DNA of 46,827 nt from an uncultured Eggerthellaceae bacterium (GTDB taxonomy: Bacteria; Actinomycetota; Coriobacteriia; Coriobacteriales; Eggerthellaceae), in assembly GCA_910584145.1 (NCBI GenBank), contig CAJTXX010000013.1, positions 1 to 46,827 on the forward strand. The letters run 5' to 3'. The number at the start of each line of letters is the position of its first letter. The first letter of the stretch is position 1. Below, one piece after another: positions 19,631-26,976 of this stretch. Under the pieces are notes generated by a model that saw only the letters and a program-made list of their open reading frames with translations, did not search any database and was not told the origin of the DNA. The position numbers and the translations under genes are program-made.

Positions 19631-20987
19631 CGCGCAGCCCTATCGTCTGGAATATCTGGATGAGCACCAGCGTATACAGGCCCAGGAACAGCACGCCCGC
19701 CAGCACATAGCCGCCGACGCGCAGCATCGAGCGCTGCTTCTTCTCGGCGGCGCGGTCCTCCTCGATGGCATCCCACGCGTCCTCGGTGGTGACGATGCCG
19801 AGCATGGCGCCGCGCTCGTCGACCACGGGCATAGCGGGTATGTCGTACTTGAAGATGTCGGCTACCACGTCGTCTTCCAGCTCGTCGGGCGGCACGGTTA
19901 TCACGTCCTCGTACATGATGTCGCCCAGGCGCGCATCGTCGGAGGAGAGCACCAGCGTGCGCATCGACAGCACGCCCACCAGCTTGCCGTAGTCGTCGGT
20001 CACGTACACATAGTGCACCGTCGGGAAGTCCTCCGGCAGGTCGCGCAGCACGCCGATGGCCTCGTGCACCGTGGTGTCGCCTTCCACCGCGACGAACTGG
20101 GTGGTCATCATGCCGCCGGCAGTGCCGTCCTTGAAGCCCAGCAGGCGGCGTATCTCGGCGGCGTCGTCCATGCCCATCAAGCGCAGCAGCGTCTCAGCCT
20201 TCTCGTACGACAGGTCGCGCACGATATCGGCAGCATCGTCGGGATCCATGTCGCCGATCAGGCGGGCGGCGGTAGCATCGTCTAGGTCGTCGAGGAACTC
20301 TGCCTGCACGTCGTCTTCCATCTCCGAGACCGCCTCGGTGCGCGACGACTCGTCCAAGTGCTCGAACACCGCCGCACGCTGCTGCGGGTCGAGCTGTTCC
20401 AAGATGTCGGCCACGTCGGCCGGATGCAGCTCGTCTAAGCGCTTATGCGTCACCGACAGCTGCACCTCAGACAGGTCGCGGTCGAGCAGGTCCATGTAGT
20501 TCCACGCGATGATCTGCTCATCGAGCTTATGGCGCAGCAGCTTCGATGCCGCCACCGCCGCCCGCTCTACCAGCGGATGCAGCCCGCGCAAGATGCCGCG
20601 CGCGCCCACCTCGGCGCCCAGCAGCCGCAGCTGCGTGCCCGACGGCGACAGCTTCAAGTCGTTCACGCGGACCACCTTCATGCCCTGCGTGTCGACGATC
20701 TGGCGGTTCATCAGGTCGCGCGCCAGCAGCACCTCGGTCGGCTGTAGATAGCTGAAGCGGATATCGGGCGCCTCCACCGCGAGCTGGATGCCGTCATCGT
20801 CGTCGAACCGGTCGACGTACTTGCGCCACGAGATCATGAACGGCACATTGCCCGGCCCCTTGAAGGCCAAACTGGTTATACGCGGGAACATCTCCCCGGT
20901 GGATATGGCAAGATCGGACACGACGCCGATCTTCTCGCCGCAGGAATCCACCACGGGCTTCCCCAGCATTTGAGAGAGATAGAGCAC
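19623..20987 (-). CDS. Membrane-anchored MgtE-type Mg2+ sensor protein without the channel
   Basis: The 454-residue protein has two PRC-barrel-like segments at the N-terminus (about 1-150), an MgtE_N superhelical domain (about 175-285, rich in acidic LDPDDAADI-type repeats) and two CBS domains (about 290-410). It ends with a single transmembrane helix (about 425-448) instead of the five-helix MgtE channel. In MgtE the N and CBS domains bind Mg2+ and close the pore. Here the sensor is detached and translationally coupled to an NRMT-like carrier, so it is probably its regulatory subunit (inference). GTG 20987 follows GGGGA. Confidence 0.85.
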   Translation of the reverse strand: MLYLSQMLGKPVVDSCGEKIGVVSDLAISTGEMFPRITSLAFKGPGNVPFMISWRKYVDRFDDDDGIQLAVEAPDIRFSYLQPTEVLLARDLMNRQIVDTQGMKVVRVNDLKLSPSGTQLRLLGAEVGARGILRGLHPLVERAAVAASKLLRHKLDEQIIAWNYMDLLDRDLSEVQLSVTHKRLDELHPADVADILEQLDPQQRAAVFEHLDESSRTEAVSEMEDDVQAEFLDDLDDATAARLIGDMDPDDAADIVRDLSYEKAETLLRLMGMDDAAEIRRLLGFKDGTAGGMMTTQFVAVEGDTTVHEAIGVLRDLPEDFPTVHYVYVTDDYGKLVGVLSMRTLVLSSDDARLGDIMYEDVITVPPDELEDDVVADIFKYDIPAMPVVDERGAMLGIVTTEDAWDAIEEDRAAEKKQRSMLRVGGYVLAGVLFLGLYTLVLIQIFQTIGLRGA

Positions 20988-21107
20988 GGGCTTCCCCTAA
21001 CTGGCCCAGCATGCAGCCCATCGGCTGCGAGGGAACCGTGCAGCCGAAGGTCACTTACTGTGAGGCTTCTGTTTTCGAACCTTCAAGTATGTTCCTTTCG
21101 GCAGATA

Positions 21108-21144
21108 ATAAAAAACCGCACGTGCTGTTCTCCAGTCGTTGCGG
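21108..21144 (-). terminator. Terminator downstream of tRNA-Arg
   Basis: On the minus strand CCGCAACG and CGTGCGG form a stem with one bulged A, followed directly by TTTTTTATT. It lies 13 bp past the CCA end of tRNA-Arg. Confidence 0.75.
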
Positions 21145-21156
21145 CTAGGCTGAAAA

Positions 21157-21233
21157 TGGTGCGCCATGAGGGATTCGAACCCCCGACGGTCTGATTCGTA
21201 GTCAGCTCCTCTATCCAGCTGAGGTAATGGCGC
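21157..21233 (-). tRNA. tRNA-Arg (anticodon ACG)
   Basis: Cloverleaf on the minus strand: acceptor GCGCCAT/ATGGCGC, D-arm CCTC/GAGG, anticodon loop CTACGAA (ACG, read as ICG), T-loop TTCGAAT with GGGGG/CCCTC stem, discriminator A and an encoded CCA. Confidence 0.96.
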
Positions 21234-21365
21234 ACGAGTTCAGCAGAAGACATTTTGTACTAGAGCGCCCGACGTGTCAACTCTTTTTTTCAGAAAAGCT
21301 GAGCGGGGCGCGGAGAGCGAGCGCGGCATAGTAGAATACTCCGATACGATTCTTGAGGAGCGCGC

Positions 21366-22796
21366 ATGGCAATAGAGATCGACAAGACGCTGATAGCAGA
21401 CGATGACGGCAGCATACAGGTCGGAGAAGCCCAGACCATCGAGATAGCGCCCGACGAGGAGCGCTGCGTCGGGCTCTACGACACCTTCGATGAGGTGAAC
21501 CGCATCCCCGCGCGAGCATACGAAGGGCGCGACGTGAAGCGCGGCCTGCGCAACGCCGACGGCACCGGCGTGGTGGCTGGCATGACGAACATCTCAGAGG
21601 TGAACGGCTACGAGGTCGTCGATGGGGTGAAGGTGCCGGCCGAAGGCTCGCTGCGCCTGCGCGGCTACGAGCTATACGACCTGCTCGGCGAGGAGGGCGC
21701 CGAGCGGCGCTTCGCGTTCGAGGAGCTGTGCTACCTGCTGCTGATGGGCGACCTGCCCGACCAGGAGCGCCTCGACCGCTTCGTGGCCGCCATAGATTCC
21801 CAGCGCGAACTGCCAGACGGCTTCACCGCCAACACGCTCATGCCCGTGGCGCCGCGCAATCTGATGAACGTGCTGGCGCGCTCCATCCTGCACCTGTACG
21901 CCTACGATGCGCACGCCGAGGAGCGCACGGCCAAGCACGAGATACACACGGCGCTGTCGCTGATAAGCCGGCTGCCGCGCATCATGGTGCTGGCGTATTA
22001 CAGCAAACGCGCGCGCTTCAACCATGAGTCGATGATCATGCACCGCTTCATCGAGGGCGAATCGACCGCAGAGACGATCCTGAGCATGCTGCGCCCCGAC
22101 CGGCAGTTCGCTCCCGAAGAGGCGCGCATGCTCGATATCATGCTGTGCCTGCACGCCGAGCATGGCGGCGGCAACAACTCCACCTTCACCACGCGCGTGC
22201 TGACGAGCGCCGACACCGACCCGTATTCCGCCTACTCGGCTGCCATCGGGTCGCTGAAGGGGTACCGGCACGGCGGCGCGAACCACAAGGTGCGCGCCAT
22301 GCAAGGCGAGCTGAAGCGCGAAGTGGCCGACTGGGCCGACGAGGGCGCCGTGGCTGACTATCTGCGGCGCATCGTGCGCAAGGAAGCCTACGACCGCACG
22401 GGGCTCGTGTACGGCATGGGGCATGCGGTGTATACGCTGTCCGACCCGCGCGCCGTGGTGTGCCGGCGCTTCGCCAGCGAGCTCGCCAGCGGCACCGAGT
22501 ACGAAGCGGAGCTGCGGCTGCTGGAGACGATCGAGCGCCTCGCGCCCGAGATCGTGGCCGAGGGGCGCGGCGTGAGCAAGACGCTGTGCGCGAACGTCGA
22601 CATGTACTCGGGCTTCGTGTACTCCATGATGGGCATCCCGGAAGATCTGTACACGCCGCTGTTCGCCTGCGCGCGCATGGCAGGCTGGGCGGCGCATCGC
22701 TTCGAGGAGATCGTCAGCGGCAAGCGCATCATCCGGCCGGCCTACGCCAGCACGCGCATCGAGCCGCGCGCCTACACGCCCATCGACCAGCGCTGA
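21366..22796 (+). CDS. Citrate synthase family protein
   Basis: Condenses oxaloacetate with acetyl-CoA (or propionyl-CoA in the methylcitrate branch). The 476-residue protein carries the family's catalytic set: YRHGGANHKV (His about 303), GMGHAVYTLSDPR (His about 353) and ANVDMYSGFVY (Asp about 412). An N-terminal extension of about 60 residues precedes the usual core (SLRLRGYELYDLL), longer than the compact type. GAGGAG precedes ATG 21366. With pckA it supplies the oxaloacetate/citrate node of a partial TCA pathway; citrate versus 2-methylcitrate cannot be settled by eye. Confidence 0.9.
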   Translation: MAIEIDKTLIADDDGSIQVGEAQTIEIAPDEERCVGLYDTFDEVNRIPARAYEGRDVKRGLRNADGTGVVAGMTNISEVNGYEVVDGVKVPAEGSLRLRGYELYDLLGEEGAERRFAFEELCYLLLMGDLPDQERLDRFVAAIDSQRELPDGFTANTLMPVAPRNLMNVLARSILHLYAYDAHAEERTAKHEIHTALSLISRLPRIMVLAYYSKRARFNHESMIMHRFIEGESTAETILSMLRPDRQFAPEEARMLDIMLCLHAEHGGGNNSTFTTRVLTSADTDPYSAYSAAIGSLKGYRHGGANHKVRAMQGELKREVADWADEGAVADYLRRIVRKEAYDRTGLVYGMGHAVYTLSDPRAVVCRRFASELASGTEYEAELRLLETIERLAPEIVAEGRGVSKTLCANVDMYSGFVYSMMGIPEDLYTPLFACARMAGWAAHRFEEIVSGKRIIRPAYASTRIEPRAYTPIDQR

Positions 22797-22867
22797 GACG
22801 CGCTTTACCCCAGCGGCTCGATTTCCTAGAATAGCTTTGTCGGCATCGCACGCGAGAAGGAGAAGCA

Positions 22868-23113
22868 ATGGCAGACGCAGCACCCAGCAGGCCCAAACCG
22901 AAGGGCAATCTGCGCATCCTCACCGCCGACGTGCTCGACGGCTTCTCGCTCGACGATATCAAGTGCCGCTCATGCAGCGGTTACGGCAACTGCGGCTATA
23001 AGAGCAACTACCTGAACCCCGCCGGCGGCATCGCCTCGGTCTGCATGCGCTTCCGCAAGCAGCTCCAATGCGAGCGAGACGGCGTAGAGTTCAACCTGAA
23101 CGATCTGAGCTGA
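22868..23113 (+). CDS. Small Cys-rich conserved-looking protein
   Basis: The 81-residue hydrophilic protein has five cysteines (C33, C36, C42, C59, C68). The core CRSCSGYGNCGYKSNY suggests a zinc knuckle or metal/redox site. AAGGAG lies just upstream of ATG 22868, and the gene begins 71 bp after the citrate synthase stop in the same direction, so they may be co-transcribed. There is no signal peptide or membrane segment. I do not recognise the family. Confidence 0.75.
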   Translation: MADAAPSRPKPKGNLRILTADVLDGFSLDDIKCRSCSGYGNCGYKSNYLNPAGGIASVCMRFRKQLQCERDGVEFNLNDLS

Positions 23114-23182
23114 CCCCGCCATGCACCGCGCAGACGGCTATCTCCTAGACCGCCGCCTGCGCGAATATCATCAGCGAAGAGT

Positions 23183-23731
23183 TCACCCTCTGCCTTCGGC
23201 ATCTTCACCATGCGCTTCCTCAAGACGATCGATACGCAACAGTATCTCGTCTATGAGCTCGGCTCTATCCTGATCGGACAAAGGCAAGCAGAACCTCGTG
23301 CACATGCTCTCGAAAGCTGGAGGATCGTAGAGGTTCTCTACGCCATAGCGCGCCCTTACGCTGCGCATGTACCGATCATCGATCTCCCAAGAACCAGGCG
23401 CGATCTCGTCTGCCGGGAGCACATCTACCGAGATGACGCCTTCCAATGCATGGACCGCCTTGGTAAGGGGATCCTGCTCGAGGGTTTGAAGATCGATGAC
23501 GACTATCCATCGACCCTTCTTCGCAAACACCCACTTCCAGAGCCCCAGGTTACAGGGCGCTATGCAGCCCCTACTCGTATAGCCGGGTACTCCTTGACGC
23601 CCCGACGCAGTAAAGCCGACTTCCTGCAGGCCACGCACTATTCTTAGCCTCTCAAGATTTTTAGCCGTATTGTACGCGCTCCGACTCCTTCCATACTCAT
23701 CAGATATACCGTACCGACTCTCGTTATCCAT
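23183..23731 (-). CDS. Hypothetical protein in low-GC patch
   Basis: The 182-residue protein is not recognised. It has no signal peptide or membrane helix. The middle (about 45-80) has two cysteines in RGCIAPCNLGLWKWVF and a beta-rich segment WIVVIDLQTLE; the C-terminal half is acidic and helical (DQDRAELIDEILLRIDRLEEA). AGAAGGAGATG gives an excellent ribosome site before ATG 23731. Base composition is lower in GC than the flanking genes, and its upstream region is AT-rich, suggesting acquisition. It is divergent from the next gene and shares the 164-bp promoter region with it. Confidence 0.7.
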   Translation of the reverse strand: MDNESRYGISDEYGRSRSAYNTAKNLERLRIVRGLQEVGFTASGRQGVPGYTSRGCIAPCNLGLWKWVFAKKGRWIVVIDLQTLEQDPLTKAVHALEGVISVDVLPADEIAPGSWEIDDRYMRSVRARYGVENLYDPPAFESMCTRFCLPLSDQDRAELIDEILLRIDRLEEAHGEDAEGRG

Positions 23732-23895
23732 GGTTTCATCTCCTTCTGTATTGAATAGCGTATTTAAATATACTCAATATCTATTGATAACCATATCTCT
23801 TCTGATTCGATAAAGCAAGGTTACTGTGTTAGAAATCTAAGAAAAGTTCTATACTAGCCATAAGACACACATGAAACCCGGCTTAGGAGCGAAAC
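23732..23895. promoter_or_regulatory. AT-rich divergent promoter region
   Basis: This 164-bp spacer between two divergent genes is strikingly AT-rich for this chromosome (stretches such as TATTTAAATATACTC). A TATACT at 23850-23855 is a plausible -10 for the rightward gene. On the minus strand TTATCA with a 17-bp spacer to TTAAAT is a plausible promoter for the leftward gene. Neither has been tested. Confidence 0.5.
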
Positions 23896-24441
23896 ATGCT
23901 TATCAATATCCGCGGCAACCGCAGGGTCCTCTCGATAGAGCACGAGCTTGCGATACTCCACCCTCAAAAGCTCTCTCGCACCAAATTGCTCGAGAAGGCC
24001 GTATCTTATGCTTTCAGCGAACCCGACTTAGACTGGTTCGATCTCTCTGAGAAGATGAAGGGCCTCCCAGACGACAACATCGTTGTGCCGTCATTCATGC
24101 AGGCCCATCTGAGCGAGGATGCAGCAGATCGATTCAAGGCGATCAAAGAGCGTATCTATCAGGCCGTAAAGCACGAGAAAGAGAATGCGCGCTATGTGCA
24201 GGACAAATACGTGTGGCAGCTCTGCTTGATGGCATTGCTGGAGCATCTTAAACAAGAAGCATCGCTCAACGCGGAGGACGATAAGACCGACTACGACAAA
24301 CTGAGATCGGCTGGGCTCTTCGTAGAATTGCTGATGAGCGCCGACAAAGCAGATGATTATATCGCCAGCAAGATGATCGCAGACCTCGACGCTTGGAACA
24401 GAAACCGGAACAAGCAGGCAACAGCAGTAGACAGGAGCTGA
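23896..24441 (+). CDS. Hypothetical protein, coupled to metallophosphoesterase
   Basis: The 181-residue, charged, mostly helical soluble protein is not recognised. There are no cysteine clusters, signal peptide or membrane segment; helices around 70-120 (DRFKAIKERIYQAVKHEKENA) and 140-170 are prominent. AGGAG lies 6 nt before ATG 23896. Its stop is 1 bp before the phosphoesterase start, so the two form one transcription unit and probably act together. GC content is lower than the surroundings. Confidence 0.72.
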   Translation: MLINIRGNRRVLSIEHELAILHPQKLSRTKLLEKAVSYAFSEPDLDWFDLSEKMKGLPDDNIVVPSFMQAHLSEDAADRFKAIKERIYQAVKHEKENARYVQDKYVWQLCLMALLEHLKQEASLNAEDDKTDYDKLRSAGLFVELLMSADKADDYIASKMIADLDAWNRNRNKQATAVDRS

Positions 24442-24442
24442 G

Positions 24443-25183
24443 ATGAGAACGCTCGTCATTGGGGATACGCATCTCAAGTTCGTGGATATCGTTGAGAAGG
24501 TCGAGGAGACCATCGAGCGATGGAACATCAAGCGCGTGGTCTTCACGGGCGACTACTGCGACGACTGGCGGGCGACCGAGGCGTCGTTCGAGGCCGACAT
24601 CCTCGAGCTCGCCGACTGGGTGGAAGACCGACGCGAAGAGGGTCTGACCGTCGACCTTCTCTTCGGCAACCACGATTTCCAATACCTGATCGGAGAGCCG
24701 GGGCCGGGAACGATGATAGAGGAGATGCGATTCGTGCGCGACGTGCTCTTTCCGCTTGAGCTGAAGATAGCGGCTGTCGTTGATGATCTCCTCATAACGC
24801 ATGCCGGCGTTACCCAAGACTGGGCTGATGAGTGGCTCGAACAGACCGACGACATCCACGCTATCGCGCATGACCTGAATGCGATGCTCGAAGAAGGCGC
24901 CTACGATGCGCTCGGGACCTGCGGCCCTGGTCGCGGTGGGAGCGACATACCGAGCCCGCTTTGGGCGGACCTTGCCGAACTGACCTCAGACCCGCTGCCG
25001 AACATACGCCAGATCGTCGGCCACACCCCCGTGGGCTCTTGCTGGAAGGCTCCCTGCGACACGCTCGACGGCGAACCTGATATCTGGGCATGCGACACAT
25101 TCTCGACCACCCCGAACCTCTGGCCCATCGGTGACGGCTCCATGCTGCTGGTCAAAGATGGCGTGGTCACGGTCGCCGGATAA
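24443..25183 (+). CDS. Calcineurin-like metallophosphoesterase
   Basis: The 246-residue soluble protein has the full set of di-metal phosphoesterase motifs in order: GDTH (D8, H10), GDYCDD, GNHDF, THAG and GHTP. Such enzymes hydrolyse phosphomono- or diesters (Ser/Thr phosphatases, ApaH-like, cyclic nucleotide or nucleic acid phosphodiesterases); the substrate is not evident. AGGAG precedes ATG 24443. It is translationally coupled to the unknown gene upstream, which may be its regulator or partner. Confidence 0.88.
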   Translation: MRTLVIGDTHLKFVDIVEKVEETIERWNIKRVVFTGDYCDDWRATEASFEADILELADWVEDRREEGLTVDLLFGNHDFQYLIGEPGPGTMIEEMRFVRDVLFPLELKIAAVVDDLLITHAGVTQDWADEWLEQTDDIHAIAHDLNAMLEEGAYDALGTCGPGRGGSDIPSPLWADLAELTSDPLPNIRQIVGHTPVGSCWKAPCDTLDGEPDIWACDTFSTTPNLWPIGDGSMLLVKDGVVTVAG

Positions 25184-25283
25184 AACGAGCGTCTCGCAGA
25201 GCATCCTGCTCGCTCTGCACGCTCTGATATGGCCAAGATGCGCTGGGAATCCTGCTCCCATCGCAAGAACAAGGCAGAACATA

Positions 25284-25371
25284 TGGCGGAGGAAGTAGGA
25301 TTCGAACCCACGGTACCTTTCGGCACAACAGTTTTCAAGACTGCCGCCTTCAACCACTCGGCCATTCCTCC
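25284..25371 (-). tRNA. tRNA-Ser (anticodon TGA)
   Basis: Minus-strand class II tRNA of 88 nt: acceptor GGAGGAA/TTCCTCC, anticodon loop CTTGAAA (TGA), a long variable arm typical of Ser, T-loop TTCGAAT, discriminator G and an encoded CCA. Confidence 0.96.
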
Positions 25372-25597
25372 GCGGAACATCCCGCACGTATGCGGCGAGA
25401 ACAGGATAGCACAACGGTCAGCGCCTCTATAGCATCAGCAGCATGCCGCAAAAGGCCGACTGCCCAAGCGCGCATATCGCTCGATCTGCGCGCTCGCCGT
25501 GAAAAAGAGATGCCGCACTGCGAGAGCGTATCCCTGCGCAAAGAACGCTCTGGCTGCATGCTGCTGTTTTGGATGTCTTGAACAGATCGCTGACCGA

Positions 25598-25619
25598 ACT
25601 GTAAATATATATTTACAGT
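25598..25619. repeat. Perfect 22-bp AT-rich palindrome
   Basis: ACTGTAAATAT (25598-25608) is followed without a gap by its exact reverse complement (25609-25619). In a GC-rich genome a 22-bp perfect AT palindrome is a good candidate for a homodimeric repressor's operator, but no regulator gene lies beside it. Confidence 0.7.
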
Positions 25620-25702
25620 CAGAGCTTAGAGATATCAATCATGCTACTTCAAGGCTGACAAGAACACTCTTATATCGAGGATGATGTTCCTATATCGTAA
25701 TC

Positions 25703-25770
25703 ATCAGCGATGGGGCCTTTATGCGGCAGCTTGGCTAGAGTAGCGCATATTCGCCGGCCCCGTCGCTGAT
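25703..25770. ncRNA. Long stem-loop 3' of glycosyltransferase gene
   Basis: ATCAGCGATGGGGCC (25703-25717) pairs over 15 positions (one G-U) with GGCCCCGTCGCTGAT (25756-25770). Inside the loop ATGCG (25721-25725) pairs with CGCAT (25744-25748). It starts 13 bp past the glycosyltransferase stop and may be its terminator or 3' stabiliser, or a small structured RNA reading rightward. No U-tract is seen on either strand. Confidence 0.45.
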
Positions 25771-25783
25771 CTTCATCGAGCTG

Positions 25784-26758
25784 CTATCGGCTGTATGCTT
25801 GGTAGACGTCTATCTCCCACTGCTTGCGGTTGTTCTTCGCCACCGTGTCGAGCACCAGCCCTACCGTGAGCGACAGCGCCCCGCACAGCACGAGCGCCAC
25901 CGCCAGCAGCGCCGTGGGGAACCGCTCCACCAGATGCGTCGTCGTGAACTCCATGATGACCGGCACACCGGCCACAAGCCCCAGCACCACGAAGAGCAGC
26001 GCGAGCCACCCGAAGAACGCCATCGGCTTGTAGTCCTTGAACAGCGAGGCGATAGCCATCAGCACCTTGGCGCCGTCGCCGAACGTCGACAGCTTCGACT
26101 CGCTACCCTCGGGGCGGTCGCGGTAGTCGATGGGCACATCGACGATGCGCCAGCGCTTGTCCACCGCATGTATCGACAGCTCCGTCTCTATCTGGAAGCC
26201 CGCCGACAGCACCGGCGTGGTCTTCACGAACACACGGGTGAATGCGCGATAGCCCGTCATCACGTCATCGAAAGCGTAGCCGTAGATCACCTTGATGAGC
26301 CAGCGCACGAGATCGTTGCCGAACCCATGGAAGGCGCGGTCGTTCTCCTCGCCGTAGCTGCCGTTCGATAGGCGGTCGCCCACCGTCATGTCAGCCTCGC
26401 CCGCCGCCAAGGGCGCCACGAGCGATGCCGCCGCCTCGGCCGGGTACGTATCGTCGCCGTCCACCATGATGTAATAGTCGGCCTCTATCTCGCGGAACAT
26501 CTGGCGCACCACGTTGCCCTTGCCCTGCCGCGGCTCCGTGCGCACGATGGCGCCATGCGCGCGAGCTATCTCGGCTGTCTTGTCGCTGGAGTTATTGTCG
26601 TAGACGTATATATCAGCCAGCGGCATGACGCGGCGGAAATCGTCCACCACTTTGCCGATGGTCAGCTCCTCGTTGTAGCACGGGACCAGCACGGCAACGC
26701 CGGCTCCTTCAGCCGCAGCACCCACATCGCCCGTCTCGACCGCTGCATCATTCACCAT
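25784..26758 (-). CDS. Family 2 glycosyltransferase, polyprenyl-phosphate type
   Basis: The 324-residue protein has a GT-A domain (about 18-240) with VLVPCYNEELTIGKVV, the metal-binding DGDDTYP, DVMTGYRAF and RPEGSESKL motifs. Two C-terminal transmembrane helices (about 245-315) follow. This layout is that of dolichol/undecaprenyl-phosphate sugar transferases that load a sugar on a lipid carrier for envelope glycans. ATG 26758 has AGGGGT upstream; the in-frame extension is non-homologous. It is divergent from a second glycosyltransferase. Confidence 0.9.
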   Translation of the reverse strand: MVNDAAVETGDVGAAAEGAGVAVLVPCYNEELTIGKVVDDFRRVMPLADIYVYDNNSSDKTAEIARAHGAIVRTEPRQGKGNVVRQMFREIEADYYIMVDGDDTYPAEAAASLVAPLAAGEADMTVGDRLSNGSYGEENDRAFHGFGNDLVRWLIKVIYGYAFDDVMTGYRAFTRVFVKTTPVLSAGFQIETELSIHAVDKRWRIVDVPIDYRDRPEGSESKLSTFGDGAKVLMAIASLFKDYKPMAFFGWLALLFVVLGLVAGVPVIMEFTTTHLVERFPTALLAVALVLCGALSLTVGLVLDTVAKNNRKQWEIDVYQAYSR

Positions 26759-26976
26759 AGCAACCCCTGAATACGCCTCTTCGCTTGCCGCGCAGCCGAT
26801 CGCCGCTCGGATGCGCACGATTATACCCCAGCCGAGCCGCCTCCCACGCCCGCAGCCACCGCTCCACCGCAAAGCGGCGCCGGCGGGAGAAGTGGCGTAT
26901 AATGGCTTGGTTCAGTGGAATGCGCAGGCGGCGCCCGAAGCCGCTTCCGATATATGAGAAGGCCGGTTCCAGCAGG

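Larger units (their letters stand above)
25372..25783. other. Gene-poor interval with palindrome and hairpin
   Basis: About 410 bp without a convincing gene; the small open frames at 25390-25581 and 25435-25638 lack ribosome sites and composition typical of real genes. The interval holds the perfect palindrome at 25598-25619, a promoter-like TTCAAG with a 17-bp spacer to TATATC on the plus strand (about 25650-25680), and the long stem-loop at 25703-25770. Confidence 0.6.

Noticed and set aside
20988..21156. Mg2+ riboswitch upstream of the MgtE-sensor gene
   Set aside because: The spacer to tRNA-Arg is only about 170 bp, carries the tRNA terminator, and I can see no M-box-like conserved structure.
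25598..25619. LexA/SOS box
   Set aside because: The CTGT and ACAG halves are too far apart for the proteobacterial box, and the site does not match the Gram-positive GAACN4GTTC pattern; no SOS gene is adjacent.
25435..25638. Minus-strand 67-codon frame overlapping the palindrome
   Set aside because: There is no ribosome site or recognisable sequence, and the palindrome itself accounts for the conserved-looking segment.
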